The position numbers and the translations under genes were made by a program. From Terriglobus aquaticus (GTDB lineage Bacteria; Acidobacteriota; Terriglobia; Terriglobales; Acidobacteriaceae): DNA of 64,000 nucleotides. The notes under the pieces were generated by a model. The model saw only the letters and a list, made by a program, of their open reading frames with translations, was not told where the DNA came from and searched no databases. Below are positions 37,063-46,732 of this stretch, piece by piece. The stretch lies in the NCBI RefSeq assembly GCF_025685415.1, contig NZ_JAGSYB010000001.1, positions 1,116,001-1,180,000 on the forward strand. The letters are read 5' to 3'. Each line of letters begins with the position of its first letter. The first letter of the stretch is position 1.

Positions 37063-38324
37063 CGCCATCGAAACGAGTTCTCGGTTTTCTTCTACTCACC
37101 TGCTGTCTCCACGGCTGCTCCAAGAAGCAGGCGGGCGATAAGCCAGGCGGTTCGTCTGGAGACGCATCACAGAGCGCCGCCACGTCCCAGGACCAGCCAG
37201 ACAAGAGCGCCAAAGGCGGCGCGCAGGCGAACGACATCGTCAAGATTCCGGCGCAGGACCAGCAGCGTGCCGGCATTCAGATCGCCTCCGTCCTCGTTCA
37301 GCGCATGCCGCGCACCCTCGCCGTGGCGGGCCAGGTAGTCATGGACGAGCAGCATACGTCCCACCTCGGCACTATCGCAGATGGCCGTATCACCTCCGTC
37401 ACTGTTCTTCCGGGCGCGGTGGTTCGGCGCGGTCAGGTTCTTGGAACTCTTCACAGCCACATGGTTCACGAAACGGTGGGATCCCTGGTTCAGGCCTACG
37501 CGGCAGAAAACCGGCAGCGCGGCGCCGTCGCATTCGCGAAGCAGGCGCAGGATCGCTATCACCATCTCTACTCCATCCAGGCGGCCTCCCTGGAGGAATC
37601 GCAACGTGCCGACCAGCAGTTGCAGGAGGCGCAGCAGATGCTGGTTGACGCGCAGGCAAACGTACACATGGAGCGGGAACACCTGTCGGAGTTGCTCCAG
37701 GTCTCGCCAGAGTCACTCAACCCAAACAATCTGTACGACCGTGAACTCATCCCCATCCGCTCGCCCATGGATGGCGTCGTGATCGCGCGCAACATCAGCG
37801 TCGGCCAAGTCGTTGACACCGGCTTTGTCGCCTTCGACATAACAAACCTGAGCACGGTCTGGGTGACGGCCGCGGTGAACCAGCCGGACATTGGCATGAT
37901 GCATGCCGGTGCCGCAACGGATGTCGTGACCGCCGGCTTCCCCGATCAGGTGTTCCATGGTCGCGTTGGATTGGTCGGCGACACACTTTCGCCCGACACA
38001 CGGACGATCCCCGTTCGCATCGTCGTTCCCAACCCTGGCACCCGCCTCAAGCCGGGCATGTTCGTCTCTGCGCACATTGCGGAACCGCAAACGCGCGACG
38101 CCGTCTTTGTTCCCCAGGACGCGCTGCAAAACATCAATGGCATGCCTGTCGTCTTCGTCACAAACGACGGCACGACGTTCCAGGCCCGTACCGTCAACGT
38201 GGGCACGCGTTCCATGGGCAAAGCGGAGATCCTGGAAGGCCTGAAGCCAGGAGACCGCATTGTGGTCAACGGCGCCTTCATGGTGAAGTCCGAGATGCTC
38301 AAGGGCACCATGGGAGACGGCTAG
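37059..38324 (+). CDS. Metal-efflux RND periplasmic adaptor, CzcB/CusB-like lipoprotein
   Basis: 421 aa membrane-fusion protein. Lipoprotein signal with lipobox LHGC (Cys near residue 21), then a charged low-complexity linker. Barrel-sandwich halves (GRITSVTVLPGAVVRRGQVL and SPMDGVVIARNISVGQVVD) flank a helical hairpin, with a C-terminal beta-barrel and membrane-proximal domain (LKPGMFVSAHIAEP, LEGLKPGDRIVVNGAF). No Met- or His-rich metal site is visible at the N-terminus. It is coupled to the channel gene and is followed 1 bp later by the pump gene. Confidence 0.92.
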   Translation: MTPSKRVLGFLLLTCCLHGCSKKQAGDKPGGSSGDASQSAATSQDQPDKSAKGGAQANDIVKIPAQDQQRAGIQIASVLVQRMPRTLAVAGQVVMDEQHTSHLGTIADGRITSVTVLPGAVVRRGQVLGTLHSHMVHETVGSLVQAYAAENRQRGAVAFAKQAQDRYHHLYSIQAASLEESQRADQQLQEAQQMLVDAQANVHMEREHLSELLQVSPESLNPNNLYDRELIPIRSPMDGVVIARNISVGQVVDTGFVAFDITNLSTVWVTAAVNQPDIGMMHAGAATDVVTAGFPDQVFHGRVGLVGDTLSPDTRTIPVRIVVPNPGTRLKPGMFVSAHIAEPQTRDAVFVPQDALQNINGMPVVFVTNDGTTFQARTVNVGTRSMGKAEILEGLKPGDRIVVNGAFMVKSEMLKGTMGDG

Positions 38325-38325
38325 C

Positions 38326-41300
38326 ATGCGCAGGCTTGTCGACTTCTTCCTGTCCAATCGCTGGCTCGTCGCCGCGCTGCTGCTCGTCCTCATCATCGGT
38401 GGCATCACCGTCATGCTGCACCTGCCGCTGGAGGCCTTCCCGGACCTCACTAACAACCAAGTCGTCGTCACGGTTCAGTGCCCGGGCATGTCGCCGGTCG
38501 AGGTCGAGCAGCTTGTTACGTATCCCATCGAGACCTCGATGATGGGCATGCCCAAGCTTCAGATGGTTCGCTCCACCTCCAAGCTCGACCTCTCCATGGT
38601 GACAGTCATCTTCGACGACTCCATGGACAAGTACCTCGTTCGGCAACTCGTCGCCGAGCGCATCAACCAGGTGCAGAGCCGCATCCCGGCAGGCCTGCAG
38701 CCGCAGATGAATCCCATGTCCACTGCGTTCGGAGAGGTGTACCAATACACCGTTGCTGCTCCGAACATGTCGCTGATGCAGATCAAGACTCTGCATGACT
38801 GGGTCATCCGCTACGCCCTGCTAACGATCCCGGGTGTGAGTGAGATCAACTCCTGGGGCGGAGAAACAAAGCAATACACGGCCGAGGTAGACCCTGAGAA
38901 CCTGCGCCGCTTCAATCTCACACTGCACGATGTAGTCACGGCGGTTACCAACAACAACGCCAACTTTGGCGGCAGCTACATCGAGCACGCCGAGCAACAG
39001 TACACTGTGCGCGGTCTGGGGCGCGCTCAGAGCATCGACGACCTGGGCAACATCGTGGTCTCGACCACGAACGGCGTACCCGTGCTGCTCAAGCAGGTCG
39101 CCTCGATTCAGACCGAGCCTCTTCCCAGACACGGCGCGGTCATGCGCAACGGTCAGGGCGAGACGGTCTCCGGCATGGTCATCATCCTGCGTGGCGAGAA
39201 CGGCCAGAAGATCATCAAGGAGATCAAAGCTAAGATCGCCAGCTTGAAACTGCCGAACGGTGCGAAGATCATCCCGTTCTACGACCAGTCCGACGTCATC
39301 GATGCGACCACCGCTACAGTGCGGCGCAACCTGATTGAGGCCGCCGTTCTGGTCATTGTCATTCTTCTCATCTTCCTAGGCGACTGGCGAGCCGCTCTGG
39401 TGGTCGCGTTCACCATTCCCCTCTCCTTGCTCTTCGGATTCCTCGGCATGGACCTGTTCGGGATTTCGGTCAACCTCATGAGCCTTGGCGCGATCGACTT
39501 CGGCACCATCGTCGACGGCTCGGTCGTGATGACCGAAAACTGTATGCACCGGCTGGAGAATGGCGGCGCGGGCAAGCCGTTGATCTATGTCGTTCGGGAA
39601 GCGGCGCAGGAAGTGGCTCGGCCGGTAATCTTCGGCGTTCTCATCATCATCGCCGTCTACCTGCCAGTCCTCACCTTGCAGAGCCTGGAAGGCCGCATGT
39701 TCCGCCCCATGGCAGTCACCGTGGTCTCGGCCCTGGCCGGTTCCCTTCTGCTTGCACTGTTCGTAGTTCCCACGTTGTGCACGATCGCTCTTCGACATCG
39801 CGCTCGCAAACTCGCGGAGGCCGAACAGCACAAAGCAAGTTCCAGGCCAGGCTGGTTCGATCGGTTGCGCGCTGCATACGGTCGCTCTCTCACCCGGAGT
39901 GAAGGACATCGAAAGCCGATTCTTATCGTGTCTGTCGTGTTGATTATCCTGGCGCTCGGCTCGCTCAAGTTCATCGGGACGGAGTTCATGCCGACCCTCG
40001 ATGAGGGTTCCATGGTCGTCACGTCCAAACGCCTCCCCGGCATCGCTCTCTCCGAATCCGTAACCATCGGAGACCAGATCGAGAAGACCATCAAGGCCCA
40101 GCCCGGCGTCACCAGCATCGTGACCAAGCTGGGTCGGCCGGACCTGGCCACGGAAGCCATGGGCGAGTACGAATCGGACTCGTACCTCAACTTCACACCG
40201 CAGCTGCAGAACGCGAGCGCAAAAGAAAAGCAGCGGTTTACCGACGATCTTCAGCACTCCCTGGACAAGATCCCTGGAGTCACCTACGAGATCACGCAGC
40301 CCATGCAGATGCGCATGGACGAGACGATCACCGGCACCCGCGGCGATGTGGCGCTCAAGATCTTCGGCGAAGACCTCGACACGCTGGAGCAGATGGCACA
40401 CAGCGCGGAAAAGATCATCTCGGGTGTTCAGGGCGCTTCGGAAACGCAGATGGAGATCATCTCCGGCGCTCAGGAGCTCCAGGTGCGCATCGACCGCCAG
40501 GAGGCCGCGCGTTACGGCGTAAATGTCTCCGACATTCAGGAAGTGATCGAGACCCTCTACGGCTCCAAACAGCTCTCCGAAATGTTGCTGGGCGAGGAGC
40601 GTTTTCCGATCGCCATTCGTCTCCCGGCAGACATCCGCAACGATCCGGAGCGTCTGCGCTCACTCCAGATCAAGACTCCTCAGGGTGAACTCGTCCGGCT
40701 CGATCAGGTGGCTGAAGTGAAGACCGTCGGTGGCCCGATCCTGATCAACCGCGAGCAGGCGCATCGCCGGGCTGTGGTCATGAGCAATGTCAGCGGCCGA
40801 GACCTTGGCAGCTTCGTCAAGGACTGCAAATCCGCGGTCGCCGCAAAGCTGCCACTGCCTCCCGGCTATCGCTTGGAGTGGGGCGGTCAGTATGAAAATC
40901 AGCAGCGAGCGCAGCAGCGCCTCCTCATCGTCTTCCCTGTGTCGCTCCTCATCATCTCCGCCCTGCTATACGCCACGTTTCAGAATGCGAAGCAGATGCT
41001 CCTTATCCTCTGCATCGTTCCGCTCGCGCTTGTAGGAGGCGTCGCAGCGCTTTGGCTTCGCGGGATCAATCTCAATCTCTCCGCGTGCGTGGGCTTCATT
41101 GCACTCTTCGGCATCGCCGTTCTCAACGGCGTAGTTATGGTGAGTCACATCAACTCCCTGCGCAAAGACGGTAAGGAGATGGAAGAAGCGGTCCACAGCG
41201 GTGCATCCGATCGGCTTCGCCCCGTCCTCATCACCGCGCTTGTCGCAAGTCTTGGCTTTGTGCCCATGGCGATCTCGACGTCACGAGGCGCCGAGATCGA

Positions 41301-41427
41301 ACGCCCGCTTGCCACCGTTGTCATCGGCGGCCTCATTACGGCCACTGCCCTGACCCTCTACGTTCTGCCCCTGCTTTACCCCTTGTTCAGCAAGAACGCC
41401 ATTGCAGAAGCGGAGTCTCACGCATAA
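38326..41427 (+). CDS. Heavy-metal efflux RND pump, CzcA/HME family
   Basis: 1033 aa inner-membrane proton/metal antiporter, preceded by GGGAGA. TM4 reads IDFGTIVDGSVVMTEN, with the Asp-Asp-Glu pattern of CzcA-type pumps for divalent cations, not the Met-based pattern of Cu/Ag pumps (CusA has AMVDAA here). The two halves, with FIGTEFMPTLDEGSMVVTSK starting the second, are normal for HME proteins. The likely substrate is Zn, Co, Cd or Ni; this is inferred from TM4 only. Probably controlled by the adjacent two-component system through sigma54. Confidence 0.93.
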   Translation: MRRLVDFFLSNRWLVAALLLVLIIGGITVMLHLPLEAFPDLTNNQVVVTVQCPGMSPVEVEQLVTYPIETSMMGMPKLQMVRSTSKLDLSMVTVIFDDSMDKYLVRQLVAERINQVQSRIPAGLQPQMNPMSTAFGEVYQYTVAAPNMSLMQIKTLHDWVIRYALLTIPGVSEINSWGGETKQYTAEVDPENLRRFNLTLHDVVTAVTNNNANFGGSYIEHAEQQYTVRGLGRAQSIDDLGNIVVSTTNGVPVLLKQVASIQTEPLPRHGAVMRNGQGETVSGMVIILRGENGQKIIKEIKAKIASLKLPNGAKIIPFYDQSDVIDATTATVRRNLIEAAVLVIVILLIFLGDWRAALVVAFTIPLSLLFGFLGMDLFGISVNLMSLGAIDFGTIVDGSVVMTENCMHRLENGGAGKPLIYVVREAAQEVARPVIFGVLIIIAVYLPVLTLQSLEGRMFRPMAVTVVSALAGSLLLALFVVPTLCTIALRHRARKLAEAEQHKASSRPGWFDRLRAAYGRSLTRSEGHRKPILIVSVVLIILALGSLKFIGTEFMPTLDEGSMVVTSKRLPGIALSESVTIGDQIEKTIKAQPGVTSIVTKLGRPDLATEAMGEYESDSYLNFTPQLQNASAKEKQRFTDDLQHSLDKIPGVTYEITQPMQMRMDETITGTRGDVALKIFGEDLDTLEQMAHSAEKIISGVQGASETQMEIISGAQELQVRIDRQEAARYGVNVSDIQEVIETLYGSKQLSEMLLGEERFPIAIRLPADIRNDPERLRSLQIKTPQGELVRLDQVAEVKTVGGPILINREQAHRRAVVMSNVSGRDLGSFVKDCKSAVAAKLPLPPGYRLEWGGQYENQQRAQQRLLIVFPVSLLIISALLYATFQNAKQMLLILCIVPLALVGGVAALWLRGINLNLSACVGFIALFGIAVLNGVVMVSHINSLRKDGKEMEEAVHSGASDRLRPVLITALVASLGFVPMAISTSRGAEIERPLATVVIGGLITATALTLYVLPLLYPLFSKNAIAEAESHA

Positions 41428-41496
41428 CCGTTCTCACCGGACAAGTCCGATCAAACGCCAGGCCATACGACGCCTGGTAAATCAAGGAGCTCTTCA

Positions 41497-42093
41497 ATGT
41501 CTTCTGCCGACAACCAGCCCCGCAGGCTCGCTTCCTTCCTCCTCGGGGTAGTAGTCACAATCGTCGTCCTCGTGCTCGGCTTTTTCGCCTACATCCGCTT
41601 CGGCCGTCTACCCGTCGCCACGGCCGATCCGTCGTTCCCCATGGAAGCGCAAATCGTCCATGTGCCACTCGAGGCGCGAATCGCGCGAGAGATGCAATCG
41701 GTACCGTTCCAGGCCGATGCGCAGACTTACCAGGCCGGAGCTCAGATCTACGTGCAGCAATGTGCCAGTTGCCACGGAACTCCAGGACATGATGTTGCCT
41801 TTGCCTCCGGAATGTTTCCCAGAACTCCTCAGCTCTGGAAAAAGCACGCAAACGGGGTCGTCGGCGTAAGTGACGACGAGCCCGGCGAGACATTCTGGAA
41901 GGTAAAGAACGGTATCCGCCTCTCCGGCATGCCCTCGTATCAGAACGTGCTCTCCCCGACTCAGATGTGGCAGGTAACGCTCCTGCTCAAGGACGCCGAC
42001 AAACCGCTGCCGGCAACAGTGCAGGAAACCCTCACCAAGGATCAATCGCCGGCTGCCGCTCCCCCGGCGACGCAAGGACTCAAGCATGACTAA
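41497..42093 (+). CDS. Membrane-anchored monohaem cytochrome c
   Basis: 198 aa. AAGGAG lies 7 bp before the ATG. One N-terminal membrane anchor (residues about 11-33), then a class I cytochrome c domain with the haem site CASCH (about residue 88) and the axial Met in RLSGMPSYQ. The C-terminal tail is Ala/Pro-rich. It lies 70 bp after the metal pump on the same strand and overlaps the next gene, so it appears to be part of the efflux operon. An electron carrier in a metal-efflux operon is unusual; its partner is unknown. Confidence 0.9.
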   Translation: MSSADNQPRRLASFLLGVVVTIVVLVLGFFAYIRFGRLPVATADPSFPMEAQIVHVPLEARIAREMQSVPFQADAQTYQAGAQIYVQQCASCHGTPGHDVAFASGMFPRTPQLWKKHANGVVGVSDDEPGETFWKVKNGIRLSGMPSYQNVLSPTQMWQVTLLLKDADKPLPATVQETLTKDQSPAAAPPATQGLKHD

Positions 42094-42898
42094 GCAATCG
42101 AATCTCGCGCGGCGCACCTTGGCCACGATTTCTGTGTTGGCGTTCGCAGCCACCTCTCCTGCATACGCGCAATCGACTCTCCCGGACGCGCCCTCAGCCC
42201 AGGCCGCTCCCTCTGCGTCACGTTCACATGATCCACAAAACATCGACGACCTCTCTCTCAAAGGCACCCCGAAGCGCATAGTCCTCGACGAGGTAAAGAT
42301 CGTCACCTCACCGGCTCGCCTGCGGTCGCGAGATCTCGTGTGGCTCCTCCCCGTCGCTGGTGCAACCGCAGCAAGCCTTGCCACCGACTCCTACACCATG
42401 CGAAACGTGGTTAGCCGAAACCCGGACTTCAACTCCGCTGCAACCACGAGTTCCGATGTACTTCGAGGTGCATTCATCGGTGTTCCGGTTGTCCTCTTCG
42501 GCGCCGGTGAGTTGACCCACCAGGCAAAGCCTCGCGAGGCGGGCCTGCTTGCTGGCGAAGCCATGGTGAATGCCTACGCCACCAGCGAGGCGATCAAATA
42601 CATCACGCTGCGCGAACGCCCGAACCTCCAGAACGCTCGCGGCCACTTCTTTCAGGGCGACGCCGCCTCCGACCCATCGTTCGTCTCCGGACACAGCATC
42701 GTGGCCTGGTCTTCCGCCGCGGTACTCGCCAGTGAATACTCCAAACCATGGCAGCAGGTAGGCATCTACACGCTGGCCACCGGTGCCAGCCTCACCCGCG
42801 TCCTCGGGCAAAACCACTTCCCTACCGACGCGTTGCTCGGCTCCGTCTCAGGATGGCTCATCGGCAAATACGTCTATCGTTCCCACCACAGACGATAG
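42086..42898 (+). CDS. PAP2-superfamily phosphatase
   Basis: 270 aa with a signal peptide (cleavage near SPAYAQ). The three phosphatase motifs are present: KYITLRERP (K-x6-RP), SFVSGHS (SGH) and TRVLGQNHFPTD (R-x5-H-x3-D). It therefore probably dephosphorylates a lipid such as undecaprenyl diphosphate or phosphatidate on the outer face of the inner membrane. It overlaps the cytochrome gene by 8 nt. Its place at the end of a metal-efflux operon is unexplained. Confidence 0.88.
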   Translation: MTKQSNLARRTLATISVLAFAATSPAYAQSTLPDAPSAQAAPSASRSHDPQNIDDLSLKGTPKRIVLDEVKIVTSPARLRSRDLVWLLPVAGATAASLATDSYTMRNVVSRNPDFNSAATTSSDVLRGAFIGVPVVLFGAGELTHQAKPREAGLLAGEAMVNAYATSEAIKYITLRERPNLQNARGHFFQGDAASDPSFVSGHSIVAWSSAAVLASEYSKPWQQVGIYTLATGASLTRVLGQNHFPTDALLGSVSGWLIGKYVYRSHHRR

Positions 42899-43027
42899 GC
42901 TGAACTCTTCTTCGCTCGTGTTCCGGCAGCAGCCTCGAAGCGAGTTCATGCTGGCGTGAATCGGACGCCATGTCCCCACCGTGCCCGCTTGCACCGGCAT
43001 CGGTGCGACTGCGAAGATAGAGCGAAG

Positions 43028-45547
43028 ATGATCGCCAAAGCCAACGTGGATTTGTCCTCCCTTCTGCGTTCGACCTTTGGCTTCTCCGGCTTCCGCGCCA
43101 ACCAGCAGGCCGTCTGCGAGGCGGCCGCCGCAGGCAAAGACGTCCTGCTCGTCATGCCGACCGGCGCCGGCAAATCCCTGTGCTACCAACTTCCAGCCCT
43201 CGCGCGTTGCGGCACCGCGTTGGTCATTTCGCCGCTCATCGCTCTCATGGACGACCAGGCGAACAAGCTCCAGTCGCTTGGCCTGCGCGTCGGCCGCATC
43301 CACTCCGGCATGGATCGTGAAGCAAGCCGTCAGGTTTGCTGCGACTATCTTGACGGCCACCTGCAGTTCCTCTTCATCGCGCCCGAGCGGCTGCGGGTCC
43401 CCGGCTTTGCCGACATGCTTCGCAAGCGCACGCTCTCACTCGTCGCGGTCGACGAGGCTCATTGCATCTCGCAATGGGGCCACGACTTCCGCCCCGACTA
43501 CCGCAACCTTGCCCGGCACCTGCAGGCCTTCCGCCCCGCCCCGATCCTTGCTCTCACCGCAACGGCCACGCCACAGGTGCAGCGCGACATCGTGGCGCAA
43601 CTGCAACTGGAAGGCGCGGCGGAGTTCATCACGGGGTTTCGCCGCACGAACCTGGCCGTCGAAGTCCTCGAATTTTCCAAACCGCAGCGCCGCGAGATGG
43701 CACTCAAGCTCCTGCGAGACAGCGCCGCCCGGCCCGCCATCGTGTACGCTCCATCGCGCAAAGAAGCCGAAGAGGTGACCGCGTATCTGCAGGACCACTT
43801 CCTGGTCGCGGCCTATCACGCCGGGTTGCCGCCCTCCGTCCGCGAATCCGTGCAGGCCAACTTTCTTTCCGGCCAGACTGAGGTCATCGTCGCAACCATC
43901 GCCTTCGGCATGGGCATCGACAAGGCCGACGTGCGCACCGTCCTCCACATGGCCATGCCCGCCAGCGTGGAAAGCTACTACCAGGAGATCGGCCGTGCTG
44001 GTCGCGACGGCAAACCGTCGCGCGCCGTGCTCATGTACTCCTACGCCGACCGTCGCACGCACGAGTTCTTTCTGGACCGCGACTACCCGCCGCCGAACAC
44101 GCTGCACCGCGTCGCCGCCGCACTCAAGTCCGAACCGATCCACGCAGACGATCTTCGCCTGTCCCTTCGGCTCGACATGGACGCCTTCGCGCCCGCGCTC
44201 GACAAGCTGCTGGCCCAGGGCGCGGCCGAGATCGACTTTGGCAACAACGTATGGCGCACCGGCATGGCGCAGTCCGAGTGGCTGCCCCGCTATGAATCGC
44301 AGGTCAGCTTTCGCCGCGCGCAGATCGACAGCATGATGCGCTTCGCCTCTGCGGCGGAGTGCCGCATGGCCGCGCTCATCCGTCACTTCGGCGACCGCAA
44401 CGACAGCGCCCGCACCTGCGGCCTGTGCGACTTCTGCTCGCCCGAGCGCGCCACTGCGGGGGCCTTTCGCGACCTGACCGACGACGAAGAGCGCCTGTCG
44501 CATCGCATCCTCAGTGAGCTGGAGCGATACGGGCAGGGCCGCTCCACCGGCAAGCTGTACGAAGCGGTGGACCCGCGATCGCGGATGGAACGTCGCGACT
44601 TCGACGCGCTGACCGACGCCCTGGCCCGCGCCGGCTATCTCACCATCGAATCCGCCAGCTTCACACCGTCCGACGGCAGCGGCCGCGAGATCGCTTATCG
44701 CAAGGCAATGCTTACGCACGAAGGGCACGCCGTTGTCGCAGGCGAGCCAATCGTCGGCGTTCAACTGCGGGCCGCCGTTGGTGAGTCAACCAAGCCGAAA
44801 AAGTCAGCACGCAAGGCCTCCGCGCCCAGCGAAATGGAACCGCTCACCGAGGCACAGAAGCGCACCGACGCCGCTCTGCGCGCTTGGCGCCGCGAGGTCG
44901 CAACCGAGCTGAAGCAGCCAGCATTCTGCGTCTTCGGTGACCGGGTCCTGCGCGCCATCGCAGTCGAGGAGCCCGCAACCGAAGCCGACCTGCTGCAGAT
45001 CAGCGGCCTAGGTCGCGCCAAGGTCGACAAATGGGGAGCCGACATCCTCGAAGTCCTCCGATCCGCTGGCACGGAGCACACCCCTGCTGCAGAGAGCAAG
45101 ACTCCCCGTCCGCATCGCTTGCGGGAAGACGCGAAGAGCGTCAAACCAGCTGCCAAGCCGGCGCCGGGCAGATCCAAACAGGCACGCAATGCCGTCACCG
45201 CCGCCAGCCGCCCTCTCCCACTCACGAACGAGCCCGCCGGTCCCAGACTCGTGCCGAAGAAGCCAGCAGTGGTCCCAGCATCCCAGCCGCCTGAAAGCGC
45301 CTCCCCTGCACTGGCCATGGATCGTGCCCTGAAAGTCTGGCGTATGCACGAGGCAAAGCGCCTCGGTGTCGCCCCATTTGTTCTGCTCCTCGACCAGACC
45401 ATCCGCGGCATTGTCGCCGCCGAGCCACGTTCGCCGGAAGCCCTCCGCGGTATCGATGGCCTATCCGCGAAATGGGTGGAAGAGCACGGCCGCGCGATTG
45501 TCGGCGTGGTCACGCCGTTTCTGTCCTCTGTCTCCGCCGAAGCGTAA
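43028..45547 (+). CDS. recQ: ATP-dependent DNA helicase RecQ with two HRDC domains
   Basis: 839 aa from ATG 43028; an upstream GTG at 42956 adds an Arg/His-rich segment unlike RecQ. 3'-5' helicase in recombination repair. Motif I MPTGAGKSLCYQ, DEAH box VDEAHCISQWGHDFRP, motif VI QEIGRAGRDG, and the zinc-binding cysteines (CRMAALIRHF..CGLCDFC). After the winged-helix region come two HRDC-like domains: about 620-690 (DLLQISGLGRAKVDKWG) and about 765-835 (ALRGIDGLSAKWVEEHG), joined by an Ala/Pro/Lys linker. Most RecQ have one HRDC; Deinococcus has three. Confidence 0.94.
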   Translation: MIAKANVDLSSLLRSTFGFSGFRANQQAVCEAAAAGKDVLLVMPTGAGKSLCYQLPALARCGTALVISPLIALMDDQANKLQSLGLRVGRIHSGMDREASRQVCCDYLDGHLQFLFIAPERLRVPGFADMLRKRTLSLVAVDEAHCISQWGHDFRPDYRNLARHLQAFRPAPILALTATATPQVQRDIVAQLQLEGAAEFITGFRRTNLAVEVLEFSKPQRREMALKLLRDSAARPAIVYAPSRKEAEEVTAYLQDHFLVAAYHAGLPPSVRESVQANFLSGQTEVIVATIAFGMGIDKADVRTVLHMAMPASVESYYQEIGRAGRDGKPSRAVLMYSYADRRTHEFFLDRDYPPPNTLHRVAAALKSEPIHADDLRLSLRLDMDAFAPALDKLLAQGAAEIDFGNNVWRTGMAQSEWLPRYESQVSFRRAQIDSMMRFASAAECRMAALIRHFGDRNDSARTCGLCDFCSPERATAGAFRDLTDDEERLSHRILSELERYGQGRSTGKLYEAVDPRSRMERRDFDALTDALARAGYLTIESASFTPSDGSGREIAYRKAMLTHEGHAVVAGEPIVGVQLRAAVGESTKPKKSARKASAPSEMEPLTEAQKRTDAALRAWRREVATELKQPAFCVFGDRVLRAIAVEEPATEADLLQISGLGRAKVDKWGADILEVLRSAGTEHTPAAESKTPRPHRLREDAKSVKPAAKPAPGRSKQARNAVTAASRPLPLTNEPAGPRLVPKKPAVVPASQPPESASPALAMDRALKVWRMHEAKRLGVAPFVLLLDQTIRGIVAAEPRSPEALRGIDGLSAKWVEEHGRAIVGVVTPFLSSVSAEA

Positions 45548-45602
45548 GCGGACACTGAAATCCGCGATAAACTGAAGGCCTCCGCACAGCCACCGACCGA
45601 TC

Positions 45603-45608
45603 AAGGAG
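45603..45608 (+). promoter_or_regulatory. Ribosome-binding site deciding the pdxS start
   Basis: AAGGAG lies 8 bp before ATG 45617. The in-frame GTG at 45608 overlaps this site, so the ATG is the start. Confidence 0.7.
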
Positions 45609-45616
45609 TGCTTGCC

Positions 45617-46654
45617 ATGGCAGATCAAAGCCCCGACACCAGCAACAGCGCCAACCAGAACGGCCGTTACGCGCCGCAATCGCTCCGTCTCAAAACCGGG
45701 CTCGCGGAAATGCTCAAGGGCGGCGTCATTATGGACGTGATGTCCGTCGAGCAGGCGCGCATCGCCGAAGAAGCCGGCGCAGTCTCCGTCATGGCGCTCG
45801 AGCGCGTGCCCGCCATGATCCGCGCCCAGGGCGGCGTGGCCCGCATGGCCAACCCCAAGCTCATCAAGGAAATCATCGGCGCGGTCTCCATCCCGGTCAT
45901 GGCCAAAGCCCGCATCGGCCACTTCGCCGAGGCACAAGTGCTGCAGGAACTCGGCGTCGACTTCATCGACGAGTCCGAAGTGCTCACCCCTGCCGACGAG
46001 AAGTTCCACATCGACAAGCACGCCTTCACCACACCGTTCGTCTGCGGTGCGAAGGACCTGGGCGAAGCCCTTCGCCGCATCGCCGAGGGCGCAGCGATGA
46101 TCCGCACCAAGGGCGAACCTGGCACCGGGGACGTCGTTCACGCCGTGCAGCACATGCGCCAGATCACGCGCGAAATGAAGGCGCTCACCGTCCTCGGCGA
46201 CGAAGAGCTCTACCACGCCGCCAAGAACCTGCAGGCTCCCTACGAACTCGTCCGCATGGTCGCGAAAGCCGGCAAGCTGCCGGTGCCCAATTTCTCCGCC
46301 GGCGGCATTGCGACACCGGCCGACGCTGCCCTCATGATGCAGCTCGGCGCAGAGACCGTCTTCGTCGGTTCCGGCATCTTCATGAAGGACGGCGCTGATC
46401 CGCTCGACGTCTCCTCCTGGACCAGGGAAGAGGCCGAGATCGGTCTGTGCACTCAGAAGGAAGTGGGCACGCCGCGCAATCCCGACGAGCACGCCGAAGC
46501 CGTGTCCCGCGCGAAGGCTATCGTTCTCGCCACCTTGCATCACAACGACCCCAAGATCGTCGCCGAAGCTTCGGAAGCCGTTCTCGGCAGCATGAAGGGT
46601 CTCGCCGCGGCGGGCATCGAAGAGTCCCAGCGCATGCAGACCCGCGGCTGGTAA
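45617..46654 (+). CDS. pdxS: Pyridoxal 5'-phosphate synthase lyase subunit PdxS
   Basis: 345 aa, somewhat longer than the usual 290-295 aa owing to an N-terminal tail and a mid insertion. It makes pyridoxal phosphate from ribose 5-phosphate, glyceraldehyde 3-phosphate and ammonia, working in a 12+12 complex with PdxT. The conserved start of the barrel ([20 protein letters not shown]) and the lysine in [10 protein letters not shown] are present, as are the phosphate loop [20 protein letters not shown] and VFVGSGIF. A terminator hairpin separates it from pdxT. Confidence 0.96.
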   Translation: MADQSPDTSNSANQNGRYAPQSLRLKTGLAEMLKGGVIMDVMSVEQARIAEEAGAVSVMALERVPAMIRAQGGVARMANPKLIKEIIGAVSIPVMAKARIGHFAEAQVLQELGVDFIDESEVLTPADEKFHIDKHAFTTPFVCGAKDLGEALRRIAEGAAMIRTKGEPGTGDVVHAVQHMRQITREMKALTVLGDEELYHAAKNLQAPYELVRMVAKAGKLPVPNFSAGGIATPADAALMMQLGAETVFVGSGIFMKDGADPLDVSSWTREEAEIGLCTQKEVGTPRNPDEHAEAVSRAKAIVLATLHHNDPKIVAEASEAVLGSMKGLAAAGIEESQRMQTRGW

Positions 46655-46677
46655 CTTCGCGCGCTCAGAACCAGCAG

Positions 46678-46700
46678 AGGCCGCGTTTCAAGCGCGGCCT
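46678..46700 (+). terminator. Intrinsic terminator between pdxS and pdxT
   Basis: Perfect eight-base stem AGGCCGCG / CGCGGCCT with a seven-base loop, followed by TTGTCTTGTG. It lies 23 bp after pdxS and 32 bp before pdxT, so the two subunit genes may be transcribed in unequal amounts. Confidence 0.65.
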
Positions 46701-46732
46701 TTGTCTTGTGTTCAGGACAGTAGAATCAAACC

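Noticed and set aside
43436-44764. 442-codon minus-strand frame within recQ
   Set aside because: Fully inside a well-supported helicase gene and without any recognisable motif.
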